From contig CM019216.1 of NCBI GenBank assembly GCA_009741485.1, positions 48,961,248 through 49,025,247 of the forward strand: a stretch of 64,000 bases of DNA, written 5' to 3'. Numbering within the stretch: position 1 is the first letter of the stretch; each line of letters begins with the position of its first letter. Shown one piece after another: positions 51,091 to 62,592 of this stretch. A program made the position numbers and the translations under genes. The stretch is from Malurus cyaneus samueli (taxonomy: Eukaryota > Chordata > Aves > Passeriformes > Maluridae). Under the pieces are notes generated by a model. The model worked only from the letters and a program-made list of their open reading frames with translations, did not search any database and was not told the DNA's origin.

Positions 51091-54000
51091 TACAGGAATA
51101 GTCCAGAGAGCACATTGTTGTGCAGACTAATGTATAACATGAATTCCGAGTGCCACCACTGCTGGCCATAATTTAAACAAAATGAGTGAGACAACCACAT
51201 ATTGCTAAATGAGGTGATTTTGATGCATTGGTTTAAAAGGAAGACTTGGGTTATTAAACTCAGTCCCACACAGGCCAAAGATGAGGGCCCAGCCTGCTGA
51301 ATAAGGGAGATGCCAGCATTCCCAAATGAATGGGACAGGCATGTACCCACTCAGTCAGTGGCTGGTTGTGAACACCAGCTGACGTATTTGCCATGTGAGG
51401 AAGTGCTCAAATCCCTTCCAGATACAGTCCAAAACATTTGTTAACTATTATTTTTGAGGGTATCACTTCAAGAGTTAGCTGCTGCAGCTTTATCATCAAG
51501 CCACATGGTCTGACTTGCCCTCCTTCTCTGCAAGTTCCAGCAGGCTCACCAATGGCACCTAAATGTGTGCCTTAGAAATTGATTTAGGAGCCTAACCATC
51601 ATTAATTTAAATAGACACTGTGCTCTTCTGTGGCCATTAAGTGAGCAGGATCTGGACATTTAAAGGATCTGGATGCAGACAGCAAGTTAGGTGCAGTGAA
51701 GTCATGCCTAAATTCCCTTGTAGAGCTAGCCTTACATTTATAAACAGAGTGAGTAGAAAGAATTTAGGTCAGGCTATAGACCAAAACAGACCTAACAATA
51801 AAATCACTGATAACATGTGGAGTGATTTCACCACAGCTCTAATGTTTTTAGCATTAGTTAATACGTCAGAATGTTGAGAACCTAACTTTTTTTCGCTTCC
51901 TGAGCAATAGAGGAATTTTACCAAAGGCTTACATGCCATAGAAGAGCAATAAAGTATATGGAAGGCATGTTTTGTATTCTACCTGCTTTTCCCAGACTGC
52001 ATCGGGTCCCTGCTGAGAATACCCAGCTTTAAAATACTGCTAAACTTTATGACTGTTGTTCCACACTTTATGACTGTTACTCTAAATCATATGCAATTAA
52101 AGCAACCACAAATATTAGTCCTTTATTAGTGCAAATATTTCCTTCAGAGCTGCTCTGGGGATTTCTGACCCCCATAGAGGGGGGTGAAGAGTGAACAATT
52201 GACACTGAAGTAGTGTGAAAAGGCACCTTGCTGTTTTTGTCCCACTTAAAAAAAACAAAAAAAAAACAAAAAAAAAACCAAAAACAAACAACCCAAAAAA
52301 AAACGGTCTTCATGTGAGAATGTTTGTATTTAAATATTTACTCCTCTTGTGCAATCTATATTAATCACAAGAGAGAAGAAAGGGAGACAAGCAGATGTAT
52401 AAAAAGCCTGTGAAACCCAGTGGAACAAATGGGATAATTTCCAATTTCTTTACTAGGTGTTAGATCAGGCCCAAAGGATTTATCAGCTGAGATCCAGTGC
52501 GCCTGCAAAAAACTCGTACCAAGGTTTGGGGCTATTTGTCAAGCACCACTGCCCACCCAGTGGAGAGAGAATATTTTCAAGAGTCTCTAGGGGAAGAGGC
52601 TGCCTGCCTGCCCCAACACCCAGAGTGCTTTATCTCCTTGTGGCGCTCTCCAAGATGCTGCATCCTCCCTTATTGGCAGAGTCGAGAGATTTCTTTTATA
52701 CCATCACCTTGCTAAACACTGAATTAGGTCCCAAAGCAAGGTGAGCTATCTCTCCCCACGAGTAACTCGCACAAAAAATTCTCTTACCAGTGTTACAGGG
52801 ACTCTGCATGTGCCACCACTGCCAGATTGAATTTCCATGCACAGACTGTGTAGGGAGTGACTCCAAAATCTTGTGGAGTTGTTGCTGTGATCTTCTAGCC
52901 ACCATCATACCAAGGCAGGGTCCAAACTGACACTTATAATTTTAATGTACAAATATGTAAATAAAGAAGGATTAAAGACTTGGTGAAGCCAGAAGGTACA
53001 GGATTGCACATAATTCTCTCAAACTGCTCACCAGCTGATGCTATGCAATTCCACAACATTGTTGCATTTCACTTCAAAAAAAGGGGATCCCAGTTTTCTT
53101 ATATTTGTACCAGTTTTTACATTACTCTTACAGACACTGCTGATTTCCTGGCATTTAGAGGCAGAGCACCTCCAAAGGAACAGCTGAAGCACACATTGCA
53201 GGTAGGGTGCTGGCCCTCTCATGAGAAAAATATCAATAATATAACAGATTAATCACATTTCTAACATGTTAGTAAACACCTACAAACCTCTTAACACTCT
53301 TCCAGGCCTAATCTCAAGAAACTTTAAACTCAAATGAACGTGTAAAACAAGCACACGCTCAGTGGTCGGGGATCTCCAGCTGTCCACTTACCCCTGCTGC
53401 TCCCTGCTGATACATCCACACGTCCAGGCTCATCACTGGGGTGGGCTCCCGTGCCTCCTCCCTGTTCTCCAGGTGCTGACTGCTCCATGGGGAGCTGGCT
53501 CTGCTGTGCCCATCAGAGGTCAGGGTGCTGCAGGGGTCTCTGCAGGGGGCACCTTAGGTTTTGACTACTGCTATTTTCACAACACCATCTACATCCCCAT
53601 TACAAATTGAGATCCTTCTTTTATATTTGCTTTCAAGTTTATTCCTCCTTTGTTTCAAAAGTCTCTTTGTAATTCCTTGGTTGCTCCTTGCTCTGATTTA
53701 TGGTCATTTACCTCTCTAACACTATGAGTTTTGGGGTGGTTTTGTGTATTTGATCCAGGCGTGCTGTTTACAGCCACAGGCTTATTTTAGCAGGTGGGAT
53801 TATCCAGGTCCTTTTCCAAGGGTGGGCTGTGCTAGCACCCCCACAGTGGGCCAAGGATCATTTCAAACAGACATTTAGGATGCAATCATCCCGTTCTGGA
53901 GGGCAAGAGCAGTTAATGATGTGGATACAAGCTCCCACACGTGGGTTGGGCTCAGTGCCAGAGAACTATTCCAAGCACCTTTAATTTACCAATACAGACA

Positions 54001-54626
54001 GAGCCAAGATGGCTCCCATGGGAAGTGAACAAGCAAATTTTAAGCTGCATGCAAGATGCAGAGTCAAGGTCTTGATCTGGGAGATAACTCTCCTCTAGCC
54101 CTCAGTGAGCTGGGATTTTTGTTCTCTCCAGCACACCAATAAAAAACGGCCTTAAATTTCAGAGCTTAATTCTGACTTTAGGTTGTGACTCTTTTTATTC
54201 TCACATGGGGCTCAGAGACAAAGTTTTGGTTCAATACCACCTCTAGAACATTGCATTAGCTTTATGTCACATGAAATAAAAGGTAAATGTCTTTTGGTCT
54301 TGTTCTGCAGCCAGGTCATTGAAGGGTCCCTCCCCAGGTCTTGGGCCTGTGAAGAGTCTCCTTGACTGTGGAGCTGAATGCAAGGTCTGGTTGCTTGCTC
54401 CAATATAGTAGGTTTCATTCTAAAGCTTTCCTTAAAGGGATAAAAAGAGACATTGGAACTAGGAGGAGAAATTTTTTTTTCTCCTTTGGTCTGTGTCTAT
54501 TGCAGTCACTGAGAAACAGCAGAGGACAAGTGATGTCAGAGTAGGCAGGGTAGAGGGGGTGTACTGTCACATTTTTATAGAAGCCTGAGGTTTTTTTCCT
54601 CCTTTTTTCTCAACATTGTAAACATC
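51091..54626. other. Non-coding sequence with a few simple repeats
   Basis: Mostly unique sequence. ACTTTATGACTGTT is repeated at 52044-52057 and 52065-52078. An A-rich tract with C interruptions lies at 52248-52303. GC-rich patches at 53360-53560 and 53780-53960 hold no recognisable frame or repeat family. Confidence 0.55.
54622..54626. repeat. Target-site duplication, left copy (ACATC)
   Basis: Identical to 55018-55022 and directly abutting the inferred LTR ends. Five bases fits several avian ERV groups. A five-base match alone could be chance, but its position at both predicted boundaries supports it. Confidence 0.6.
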
Positions 54627-55017
54627 TATGATGGTTTAGGAATGGTATTCCCCAGTCTGGTGTTTCCACTGAAGCACTCCAAACCAGGTGCTGCTCTCTC
54701 ACTGCTACCTCCCTCTGTGGCAGGATAGAGAGGAGAATTTGAGGCAGAAAAGGTGAAGATCACCGGCTGAGATAGGAACAATTTATTGGAAACTGCAATG
54801 GAATGAGAAAAAGCCCATTACAGCTACAATATCAGTAACAGAGGGAAGCAGCACTGCCCAACTGCTCCACTTCACACTGGGCTTACTTCACCAGAAGGGA
54901 CCCACTCCCCCATTCCTGGAGAATTACACGATGTAGTATAGAATAACCTCCAGGTCCTGGCCAAGAAACCCTCCTGGTTACTGCAAAAGTTAATTCTGTC
55001 CTGCAAGAACCAGGACT
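54627..55017 (-). mobile_element. Solo LTR of an avian endogenous retrovirus, minus strand
   Basis: About 391 bases matching a widespread bird LTR type, read on the minus strand. The 5' end on that strand reads AGTCCTGGTT, one base from the expected TGTCCTGGTT. A GAATTAACTTT segment follows, then AATAAATTGTTCCTATCTC containing the polyadenylation signal AATAAA (54782-54787, minus). The pentamer ACATC flanks both sides (54622-54626 and 55018-55022), as expected for a target-site duplication. The TG..CA termini are each one substitution away from consensus. No internal retroviral region or primer-binding site adjoins, so it is a solo LTR left by recombination. It has no coding capacity. Confidence 0.75.
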
Positions 55018-55022
55018 ACATC
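55018..55022. repeat. Target-site duplication, right copy (ACATC)
   Basis: Pairs with the copy at 54622-54626 on the other side of the solo LTR. Confidence 0.6.
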
Positions 55023-57081
55023 CCAACAATGTAGGATGAGATCAAGTCGGGGATGTTGCTTTTGTTATTGGCCCTGTCCTCATCACTTTTTCCTTTCAAG
55101 TGCTTGAGGGATTTGTCTCTTATTTATGCTTTGGTGCATCATGGAAAAAAACCTTCTTGAACTGAGCTCTCAGGAAGTGGAGCACAGACTCCTTAGGACT
55201 TTATTATATTTGAAATAGTCCCAGCAGATTATGGATTGGCCCAGGTGACACAACAGGGTGAATGCCAGCATCTAGAGTGGAAGTGGCTCACTTCCTTTTC
55301 TAAGCGAGCCAGGAGGACCAACCCAAAGGAAGATTTGTAGTAATCAGAGACTACATTGCAACAAATTATTGAGGAAAAAAAAGTCTTTCATTCCTCATTC
55401 CTTCACATTCCTTTGTATGAACAAAGACCACTCAAAGTCAGGCTGTTTTCAAGTCTGCATTAAAATTAGGAAGCATCCCCCAAAACTGTAACTTTGGTGT
55501 CAAATTTTGGAATTAAAGAAAAGCTGAAGAGACACACTGAGGGACAAGAGAAAAATAAATAGAGGCCTGTATTTGTGGGAAGCAAGGATCAGGAGAAAGT
55601 ACCTGGAACAGGGGAAGAGGCCAGGGCAAATGAAGGAAGTATATGAGTAGGAGAATTAATTATGAGCTAAAGACTTCAAACTTTATTTATTCCCTGAGGG
55701 GGAATCAGAGAAACTGGGGACTTGACAGTATACACATGAAAAAATTGTATTCTCGGGGCTGATATTTCAAGTGGAGGTCACATTGTTGGATGCCTGGTAC
55801 CTTTGACAAACAGTATCTTTTAAGAAAAAAAAAAAGAATAATTCTGTTTTGCAGCAATAAATGCTCCAGTGAGGAGTTAAATGTGATAGCATCCGTTCAC
55901 TGTTTGTGTATGCAACTTGCCAGTAGTTGCAACACTACATTCTCTGGAAAGCAGGAAAAAAAAAGAAAAATCCCTGCAGTATTTTTTTCTCATAATGTGC
56001 AGAGCATGATGTCAGCCTGGCAGATGAATTTTAAAATAAACAATAACACACATTTTTACCAAACAGAAAAATACCACTTGCAAAGGCAATAAAATAAAAG
56101 GTATCATATGTTCTCTTACTTTCATCATGACTGAAGAAGAAGTAGGTAAGCATCAGCAAAGAAGACACTTTCTGCAGGACTGTGTGGTATATTTATTTTG
56201 CACTGGCCTGTTCTCTTTTCCCAGCATGGGAGACAGGCAGCCCCCATAAAGGTGTTTCCATGTGGATGGGAAAAATGCCACAGAGGGAGCAGCACGGCTG
56301 CCTTCTCCCCTCTGCCTCCACATGTTGTACTTCCCCCCTGTGATAGAATATGCTACTTTATGCTGCATTTCAGTGCACAAAAACTTCTGCGTGTGTGAGG
56401 GAAAGGACACAGCTGAATTTTTTCAACTCATAGAATTACATCTTTTTAAAGCAATCTAGTTGGCAAATGTTCAGGAAGTTGGAGCTTTGACGAAATCTTG
56501 CTCTTTTGTTGGTGCATTTTTTTTGGAGTAATACTGGCTTCAGTAAAGTGTTCATGAAAGGTAATTCTTTTCATATAGAGGTTTAAAGGAGAAGTTTTAG
56601 ACCTTAAATGTCTGGTTCAGGTTTAGATGTTTGTTTAGCAGGTGCCTCCATGTGAATTAATTATTTACATATAATTATTTAAATAATTGATTATTTACTT
56701 TCTCTAATTGATGCAGACACAGCAAAGTCAAAGTGTTGAATTTTCTCTGCCCAGTGGGGAATGAGAAAGATTTCATAATCTAGACTGTTTTGTGCATGAG
56801 ATAGGTTAATAAAGGACTTGAAATAAATCCAGGTTTCAGGTGTGAAACTACATAACAACCATAAACAGTGGAGTCTCAGTGCCAGACCACTTTTGAAGAG
56901 TGGACATGGATCCTGAGGCAAACATGAATTCTGATACAGAGTCATGGTTATGACAAGCTAATTGCATGCCAGAGACACCCATTTTCTGCCTAAACCCAGG
57001 TCTGATTATGATGGGAGCCACTAGCTCGCATGAAGACATCTACCTTTGTAGGTATTAGAAGTAGGAAGGAAATTCCACTTT

Positions 57082-57084
<3 letters not shown>

Positions 57085-57115
<31 letters not shown>
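57085..57115. repeat. (TC)n microsatellite
   Basis: About 15 uninterrupted TC dinucleotides, giving a Ser-Leu repeat in a short chance frame on the plus strand. Likely length-polymorphic. Confidence 0.95.
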
Positions 57116-57119
<4 letters not shown>

Positions 57120-57348
57120 GTTTCTTGTTTTCAGTGTTTTAGGTACCAGGATGGAAGACATCATTTCCCATTGCCTGAAAAATCTCCTCTAAATTGGACA
57201 TTAGAAAGACTTGTATCTTTTGCACATCAAAACAATTAGCTCAATAAATGTTTTTGCCCTGAAAGCAAATGTTTACTATACATAGCTTTCCAAAATATTT
57301 CTTTAATTTGTTTGGTATATCTCACTTTCCAGAAGATTTGGTTTTCAT

Positions 57349-57416
57349 TCTATATAAGAATATATTATATTCTATTATATTATATTCTATTTTAAATTAT
57401 GTATATAATATATCTT
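57349..57416. repeat. AT-rich TATTA/TTATAT microsatellite
   Basis: Degenerate TATAT and TTCTATTATAT units with almost no G or C. Confidence 0.8.
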
Positions 57417-59575
57417 CAGAAGCCTTCAAAGGAATGGTCAACATACTCTGGCCATCCCTTCCGTTGGCTGCTGTTCACAAAGCTGGATGCTGCTTAATTC
57501 TTCAAACATTTTTTTCTTAATGAATTTCATTAGTTACTAAATCCTTGCTGTGAGAATATTTAAGATTTTTATTTCTTTAAACTGGAATGTGATTTTCTTA
57601 CCTTAGACTTCTAAAGGAGAGAAGTCAAAGTTTCAGAGGATTCCTTCCACAAATCAAGTCTTTCCTCTTTCTTTGTTTTGGTTGGTTTTCTTTTGGTTTT
57701 TTTTTTACTCCCAGAGTTTTGGGATAAGGCTCCTGAGACATCTGTCTGAGTTATGGTATGGGTTTGAAAAGATGAATGTTAGGCCAAAGCACTGTCTGAA
57801 ACAAAGTGCCACAGGACAGACCATATATAATGTAAGAAAACACTGCATCACAGAAAGAGGCTGATTAATTTCCCTTCTTTAAGGCAGCTGATCACCAGGC
57901 AGGCCATGAATTCCAGATTGTCAAATTCATAACTAAGGAACAGAAGAAAATTAACTCTGAAGAGATCTCAGATGGTCCCCAGTTTCTGCTGCCTGGGCTG
58001 GCTGCTCATCACTGCTGAGTGCTAAATATTCTGAATGCCAGCCATAGCCATGGCTAAAAATGTTGGTGTGATTCATTGCTTCCACCAATGCATTTCTCCT
58101 TGGGATTACAGAACATCCTATATGGATCACCATTTAATCTCAATGGCTTTCTGCCATGCCAGCTGTGCTGCAATACTCCTGCATTGCTGCCTGCTTTTAT
58201 CCTTCTATATTTGGACGAGCATTGTTAATAGGGCTCTGAAGAGCGAATGACATGATGGCAAAAAAAATATCCCCAAATGACTTTCAGGACTGATGAAAAG
58301 AGAATTTTTTTTCACTTTTATATTTGCTGTTAAGTCTGCTTTCTGCAGAGGAAAGCATCAATGCCAATAACAAGTATGCTAATTGCTATTTAGACCATAG
58401 CTTCAAGTCTTTAAGTAATGTTGAATAATTCTTTGGTTCAGTCAGGAAATTTGCTAAGACACATTTCTCCAAACTGCTGCCAAAGGCAATGTCTGTTTTT
58501 AATACTTGAAAAATAAACCAGATTTGCACTTTTAAATGACCACAATTTTACAGTTCCTTTTGGGCTCCAAAGCAGCATTCTACTTTATCCCACCTCATGC
58601 TTTCTCTTTCCAGCCATCAGCCTCACTCATCTCCCCTTCAGGGTAGCACTGAAGATCACAGACCTGGGAGGAAATTGCTGTACTGTTTTATGCACTTTGA
58701 TTTAATGCAGCAGGAGGCAGGAGCAGAGGGGTGATGGTGGTAGAGAAGCCTTTCCCTTTCAATGACTCCGAGCAAAATCTGAGAAAAGAAGTGAAAAATA
58801 TTGTCTGTGAAATACAAACACAAAAGGTGGGGAATAATTTCTTGAACATACAGAAAAAATAACAGAGAACTTCATGCTTTCTATTGTCACTAGCATGTGA
58901 TCAAGGAGAAACACCATCACTTTGGGATTGAACAGACTGATCTCAGTCTGAAGTGAGGATCACAGCAGAATCATGACATCTAATAAAATTACTTTTGTTC
59001 ACGATCCCCTTCAGCTCTAACCAGTCAGTTAAAACTAATAGATCATACTGATCTCTGCATATTCTTTGCTCTTCTCCAATTTTGAGGCAGGCTTTAGTGC
59101 CATCCTAAACTATTCACATCAGATGCTGTTGCTGGAAAAGAAATGGTCATGAATTACCACTTATTTTAAAGTTCAGAATGTCAGGAGAAAAGATAGGTTG
59201 CTTTGAAATACTGCCCTAACATATAAAATTCCGCTTGAGGTTTTCTCAAGCAAGAAAGACCAGAGCGACATGTTCCCTTGGGAGGCAAGGGCTGTACTTA
59301 TTAAAGGCCACAAGCCACTTTTGGTCTTTCTGGACTGTTTTGGTGCTTTCTTTCCCAACAATTGTGTGTTTGAATAGTCCTATCTGCTGAAATCTGTGAA
59401 ACAAAACAAATTTTTAAGGAGCTCTTTAGAGCATATACATTCAATTTGAAAACTGAGTCAGGAAATCTCACTTATATATCCCATTTAAACTGGTGTTTCA
59501 GAATTTTTCCTGAATATGACCAGTTCTTTCAAGCCTAAACTAGATACAAGGTGGGTTTGTAATAATAATTTTTTC

Positions 59576-59593
59576 AAAATTGTTAACAATTTT
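59576..59593. repeat. 18-bp perfect palindrome
   Basis: AAAATTGTTAACAATTTT is exactly self-complementary and centred on GTTAAC. The core resembles a half-site pair for HNF1-like or other homeodomain dimers. It lies 55 bases left of an ancient CR1 remnant. Confidence 0.8.
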
Positions 59594-59647
59594 AACAAAT
59601 CCCACTAAGGACTCTCTGGAAGTACTGATGGTGAATGCAAAGACCTA

Positions 59648-59805
59648 AGAATGGCCCTACTGAGTCAAAGGTTCATCCCAACCACCAAGAATGATGGCAG
59701 AATGTAATGATGCAAGGCTCCAGAAATTCTTCCTTGGTGTGTTCTCAGGGCCTTCAGTAACTTGTGGCTTAGCAACTTCCTGAGAGAATATAGAAATAAT
59801 TAGCT
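59648..59805 (-). mobile_element. Ancient CR1 3' fragment, minus strand
   Basis: The segment reads ATGGCCCTACTGAGTCAAAG, then a GATGGCAGAA part and a TGGCTTAGCAACTTCCTGAG part. In order, these match the complement of an old sauropsid CR1 group. In that group CTACTGAGTCAGACCAAAGG is followed by GGCAGATGCT and then GGGATTTCCTGAGCCAGG. The copy is very diverged and may extend further right. It probably predates the CR1-J copy at 50050. Confidence 0.5.
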
Positions 59806-60614
59806 TTTCATGACACTGGGTCATCGTGGAACTTCTCTTCCATAGCTTTGTCCCAGGATTGGTAAGATGTTACCATCTGTAATATCCTGTAGCAAGGAAA
59901 GCTCACCTGAGTATCCTGGAAAGGAGCAACCTTTATTATTTGTTTCAAACCTGCCAGCTGAGACCACTGGCACAGAAATGTTGTGAGCAAGAAGCATAAA
60001 CCCCCACTCTGTGATGGCTTAAAATGCCATGGACTGTTACTGGCCTGCCAAAAATTGTTTCTCCAGAGCAGCTGGGAGACAGTTTCCTTAGGTCACTTGT
60101 TGTAGTTGCATCTGCCCACACATTCAGCCTCTGGAGACTGTAGCAAGACAGCAGTGTACAGACTGCAAATTTAAATTCCTCCTGTGAACCACAATTATCT
60201 TGAGAATAATGTTTTATCATAAATAGCATTTTATTTCCAAATCTGCAGAGCTCAGAGAATAAAAGCACAAATCTATATTTGAATCTTGTTTCTTGTTCCT
60301 AACAGATTTTTTAATGGTCTCATGCGAATGCAAAAGGCGAACCCTTCCATTTTTACAAGAGTCTCAAATCTGAGTGTTGTTCTACTGGGCATCAAGATTC
60401 ATATTTTGCATATTTCCTGATTTCAAAAGTCAAATCCCAATGAAATACAACGTTAACGATAAAGAAATATTAAAATGCCAGGGAACAGAATTCCCTCAAC
60501 CCATCTTGACATTTCCACTTGCTCTGAAACTCAAAGATCAAAAGGGAAATATCTAAACTTGTGGAAATATCTATACCTATAGCTGCCATAGGTAAGCAAA
60601 GGCAATTGTCACCT
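59806..60614. other. Non-coding sequence, nothing recognised
   Basis: Unique sequence with a 107-codon minus frame (59945-60268) that is not recognisable. The left edge may be further decayed CR1. Confidence 0.5.
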
Positions 60615-60724
60615 CATGGAAAGAGATGTGTATGTGTGGTGCTTTGTGGTGGACCTGGCAGTGTCAGGTTGACTTGATCTCAAAGGTCTTTTCCAAATTT
60701 AATGTTTCTATGATTCTGTGATAA
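60615..60724 (+). mobile_element. CR1 LINE 3' end, plus strand, heavily 5'-truncated
   Basis: The segment contains GGTGGACCTGGCAGTGTCAG, GACTTGATCTCAAAGGTC and TTTTCCAA, and ends in the short repeats TCTATGAT and TCTGTGAT. This is the signature 3' untranslated end of avian CR1, where the reverse transcriptase begins copying. Only about 110 bases are present, typical of abortive insertions. Confidence 0.9.
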
Positions 60725-61429
60725 GTAACTTGAAATACAATAGGACATTACCCAATGCTAGAATTTGCAGACACAATGTGCAGCTAAGAAAGGACTTGTT
60801 TCCATCAGTGACAGGAAGGACGAGGTTCATCTGTTGTGCACATGATAGCAATATCTTATGTGGGGTGGCCTTCAAGTGTCTTAATATTCTACTCTGCTCT
60901 TTTTTCTCTTGGCCTTTGCCTGCTTCCCTGTTCTTATCTTTACTCTCCACTGATGTGACTTACTATTTGGTTCAACTAGATATTTTTAAAGAACGAAGTT
61001 GCATTGTCTATATATTTACTTGGGTGGGCCTATTTTGACACTGGACTGTGCTTTCTGCTTCAATACTTTCTACCATTACCATATTTCAAGGCCAAAACTA
61101 AATTGAGAAATTGACGGGAAAAAGAGGGAAATCTGTCTTGTGAAGACATTTCATACAAAGTATTTCATTCCCATTAAAAAAACCCACTAATATGAATACA
61201 CAAGACTCTTGCAATCAAGACTCTTACAATCTGTGTGTGCATAGACATACCTGAAGACAAAATAAGACCCCTTCTTATTTATTATATTTATTTATTTATG
61301 TTGCCAAATAGAGCTGAAGGACGGAGGATCAAAATCAACTGGTTAGTTTACCACTTCTAAAATGATGGAGCAGTGAATTGAGAAGGCAATAATTTTCAAA
61401 ATGTTTATTTTTTAAAAATTCGTTTTTTG

Positions 61430-61600
61430 AATGCTGCACTATATACAGCTATTTCAAGCATGATTGACTGCAGATATGAGGAGTTTAAACGCCAGCTTGG
61501 CTGCCTTAATGTTTAGTAAGGGCATTTAAGCTTTCAATCCTTTACAAATTATATTAATTCAAAATATTTGCATACATTATTTAAAGAAAAATAAAAGAGG
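61430..61600. promoter_or_regulatory. Candidate conserved non-coding element
   Basis: High-complexity AT-rich sequence with homeodomain-like motifs: GATTGACTGCAGA, TTAAGCTTTCAATCC and ATATTAATTC. It lacks the simple-repeat decay seen around it. This is only a texture-based judgement. Confidence 0.2.
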
Positions 61601-62432
61601 TTGCAGCTTTCTTTGAAATAGAGGAACTAAGTGCTACTGTAAGAGCTAATATATATAGGCAAAATCCCATCACTCATTGTCACATAGATAAAAAAATGTC
61701 TTTATTATAATTTCGTATTTCTCAGGTATTTGCTCTATTTCCCCACACATACAGCTGGGACAGCCTGACTTTGGGTTCTCACACCCCATTCAGTGTTTAC
61801 TTACTTATTTATTTACCAATTAATCCTTACCTTGATCACAAGCAATTAGTGATCTGGAGTCCTGCAGGGCCCATGTGCCAGACCCAGAATGTTTTGGTAT
61901 GTTCTGGACTTTTCAGTATTTGAAAAATAACCTTTGACAGCTCTAGCTCTTCCAACACAAGAAGGTGAAGTTCATTCTAGCAAGGGCAGCCATTGCCAGT
62001 GGAGATTTTATTGCAGCACCAGGAGCATGTGCGGTCTCCGAGCAGCTCCAGGTATGGTGCACTTCCTGGGCAATGACATTTTCAGCACTCACAGAGCCAG
62101 TAGCAAGTTTGGGGCAAGTTTCAATTTTTCCTCTTTAACTTAAACACGTTTTATTTCAAAGATGAAGCAATTTAAGTAGAAGTCTAGTTGAATTTAGAAA
62201 TGCACACATGCACGTACATGGATAGTCAAAACTATGCGCTTTCTGCTGTTGGGATTTTCTCATCTCTTGTCTCCCTGTTTTTTTCTAATTGGAAATGGAA
62301 CAAATTGTGTTCACCTCGCATATGGAGATCAGTGCACTTAAGTAAGCTAAAACTCCAAAGTGAGACTGAATTTCTGTGTTTAGACTCAAAGGCGGTTTAG
62401 AAATTTGGCACATTCCACATTCTTTTGCCCAA

Positions 62433-62511
62433 GCCCTGCTTAGCATCAAGTCCAAGGAAAGCCACAGTGACTTTGTCTAAGGTTATTATTCTGCTAAAAG
62501 CTAAGCAGGGC
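62433..62511. repeat. 12-bp perfect inverted repeat with 55-base loop
   Basis: GCCCTGCTTAGC (62433-62444) is the exact reverse complement of GCTAAGCAGGGC (62500-62511). It could fold as a hairpin or be the remnant of a small inverted-repeat element. No flanking target duplication was seen. Confidence 0.75.
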
Positions 62512-62567
62512 CTGTGAAGTAAGCTCAGAATCTTTGTGGTTTACTTTCTTTTATAAGGTGAAATAAC

Positions 62568-62592
62568 CATGTAATTATATCATAATTACATG
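62568..62592. repeat. 11-bp perfect inverted repeat containing TAATTA sites
   Basis: CATGTAATTAT and ATAATTACATG are exact reverse complements separated by ATC. Each arm has a TAATTA-type homeodomain core, so the element offers two opposed sites about 14 bases apart. Regulatory use is inference. Confidence 0.75.

Larger units (their letters stand above)
55023..59575. other. Non-coding sequence with simple repeats
   Basis: Unique AT-rich sequence. It contains a 16-bp palindrome AATTATTTAAATAATT at 56673-56688, a (TC)n tract, an AT-rich microsatellite and a T/G run (57676-57707). Open frames are 100 codons or fewer and unrecognised. Confidence 0.55.

Noticed and set aside
54613..54624. TGTAAACAT resembling the miR-30 seed region
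   Set aside because: No complementary arm or precursor hairpin nearby; the rest of the mature sequence does not match.
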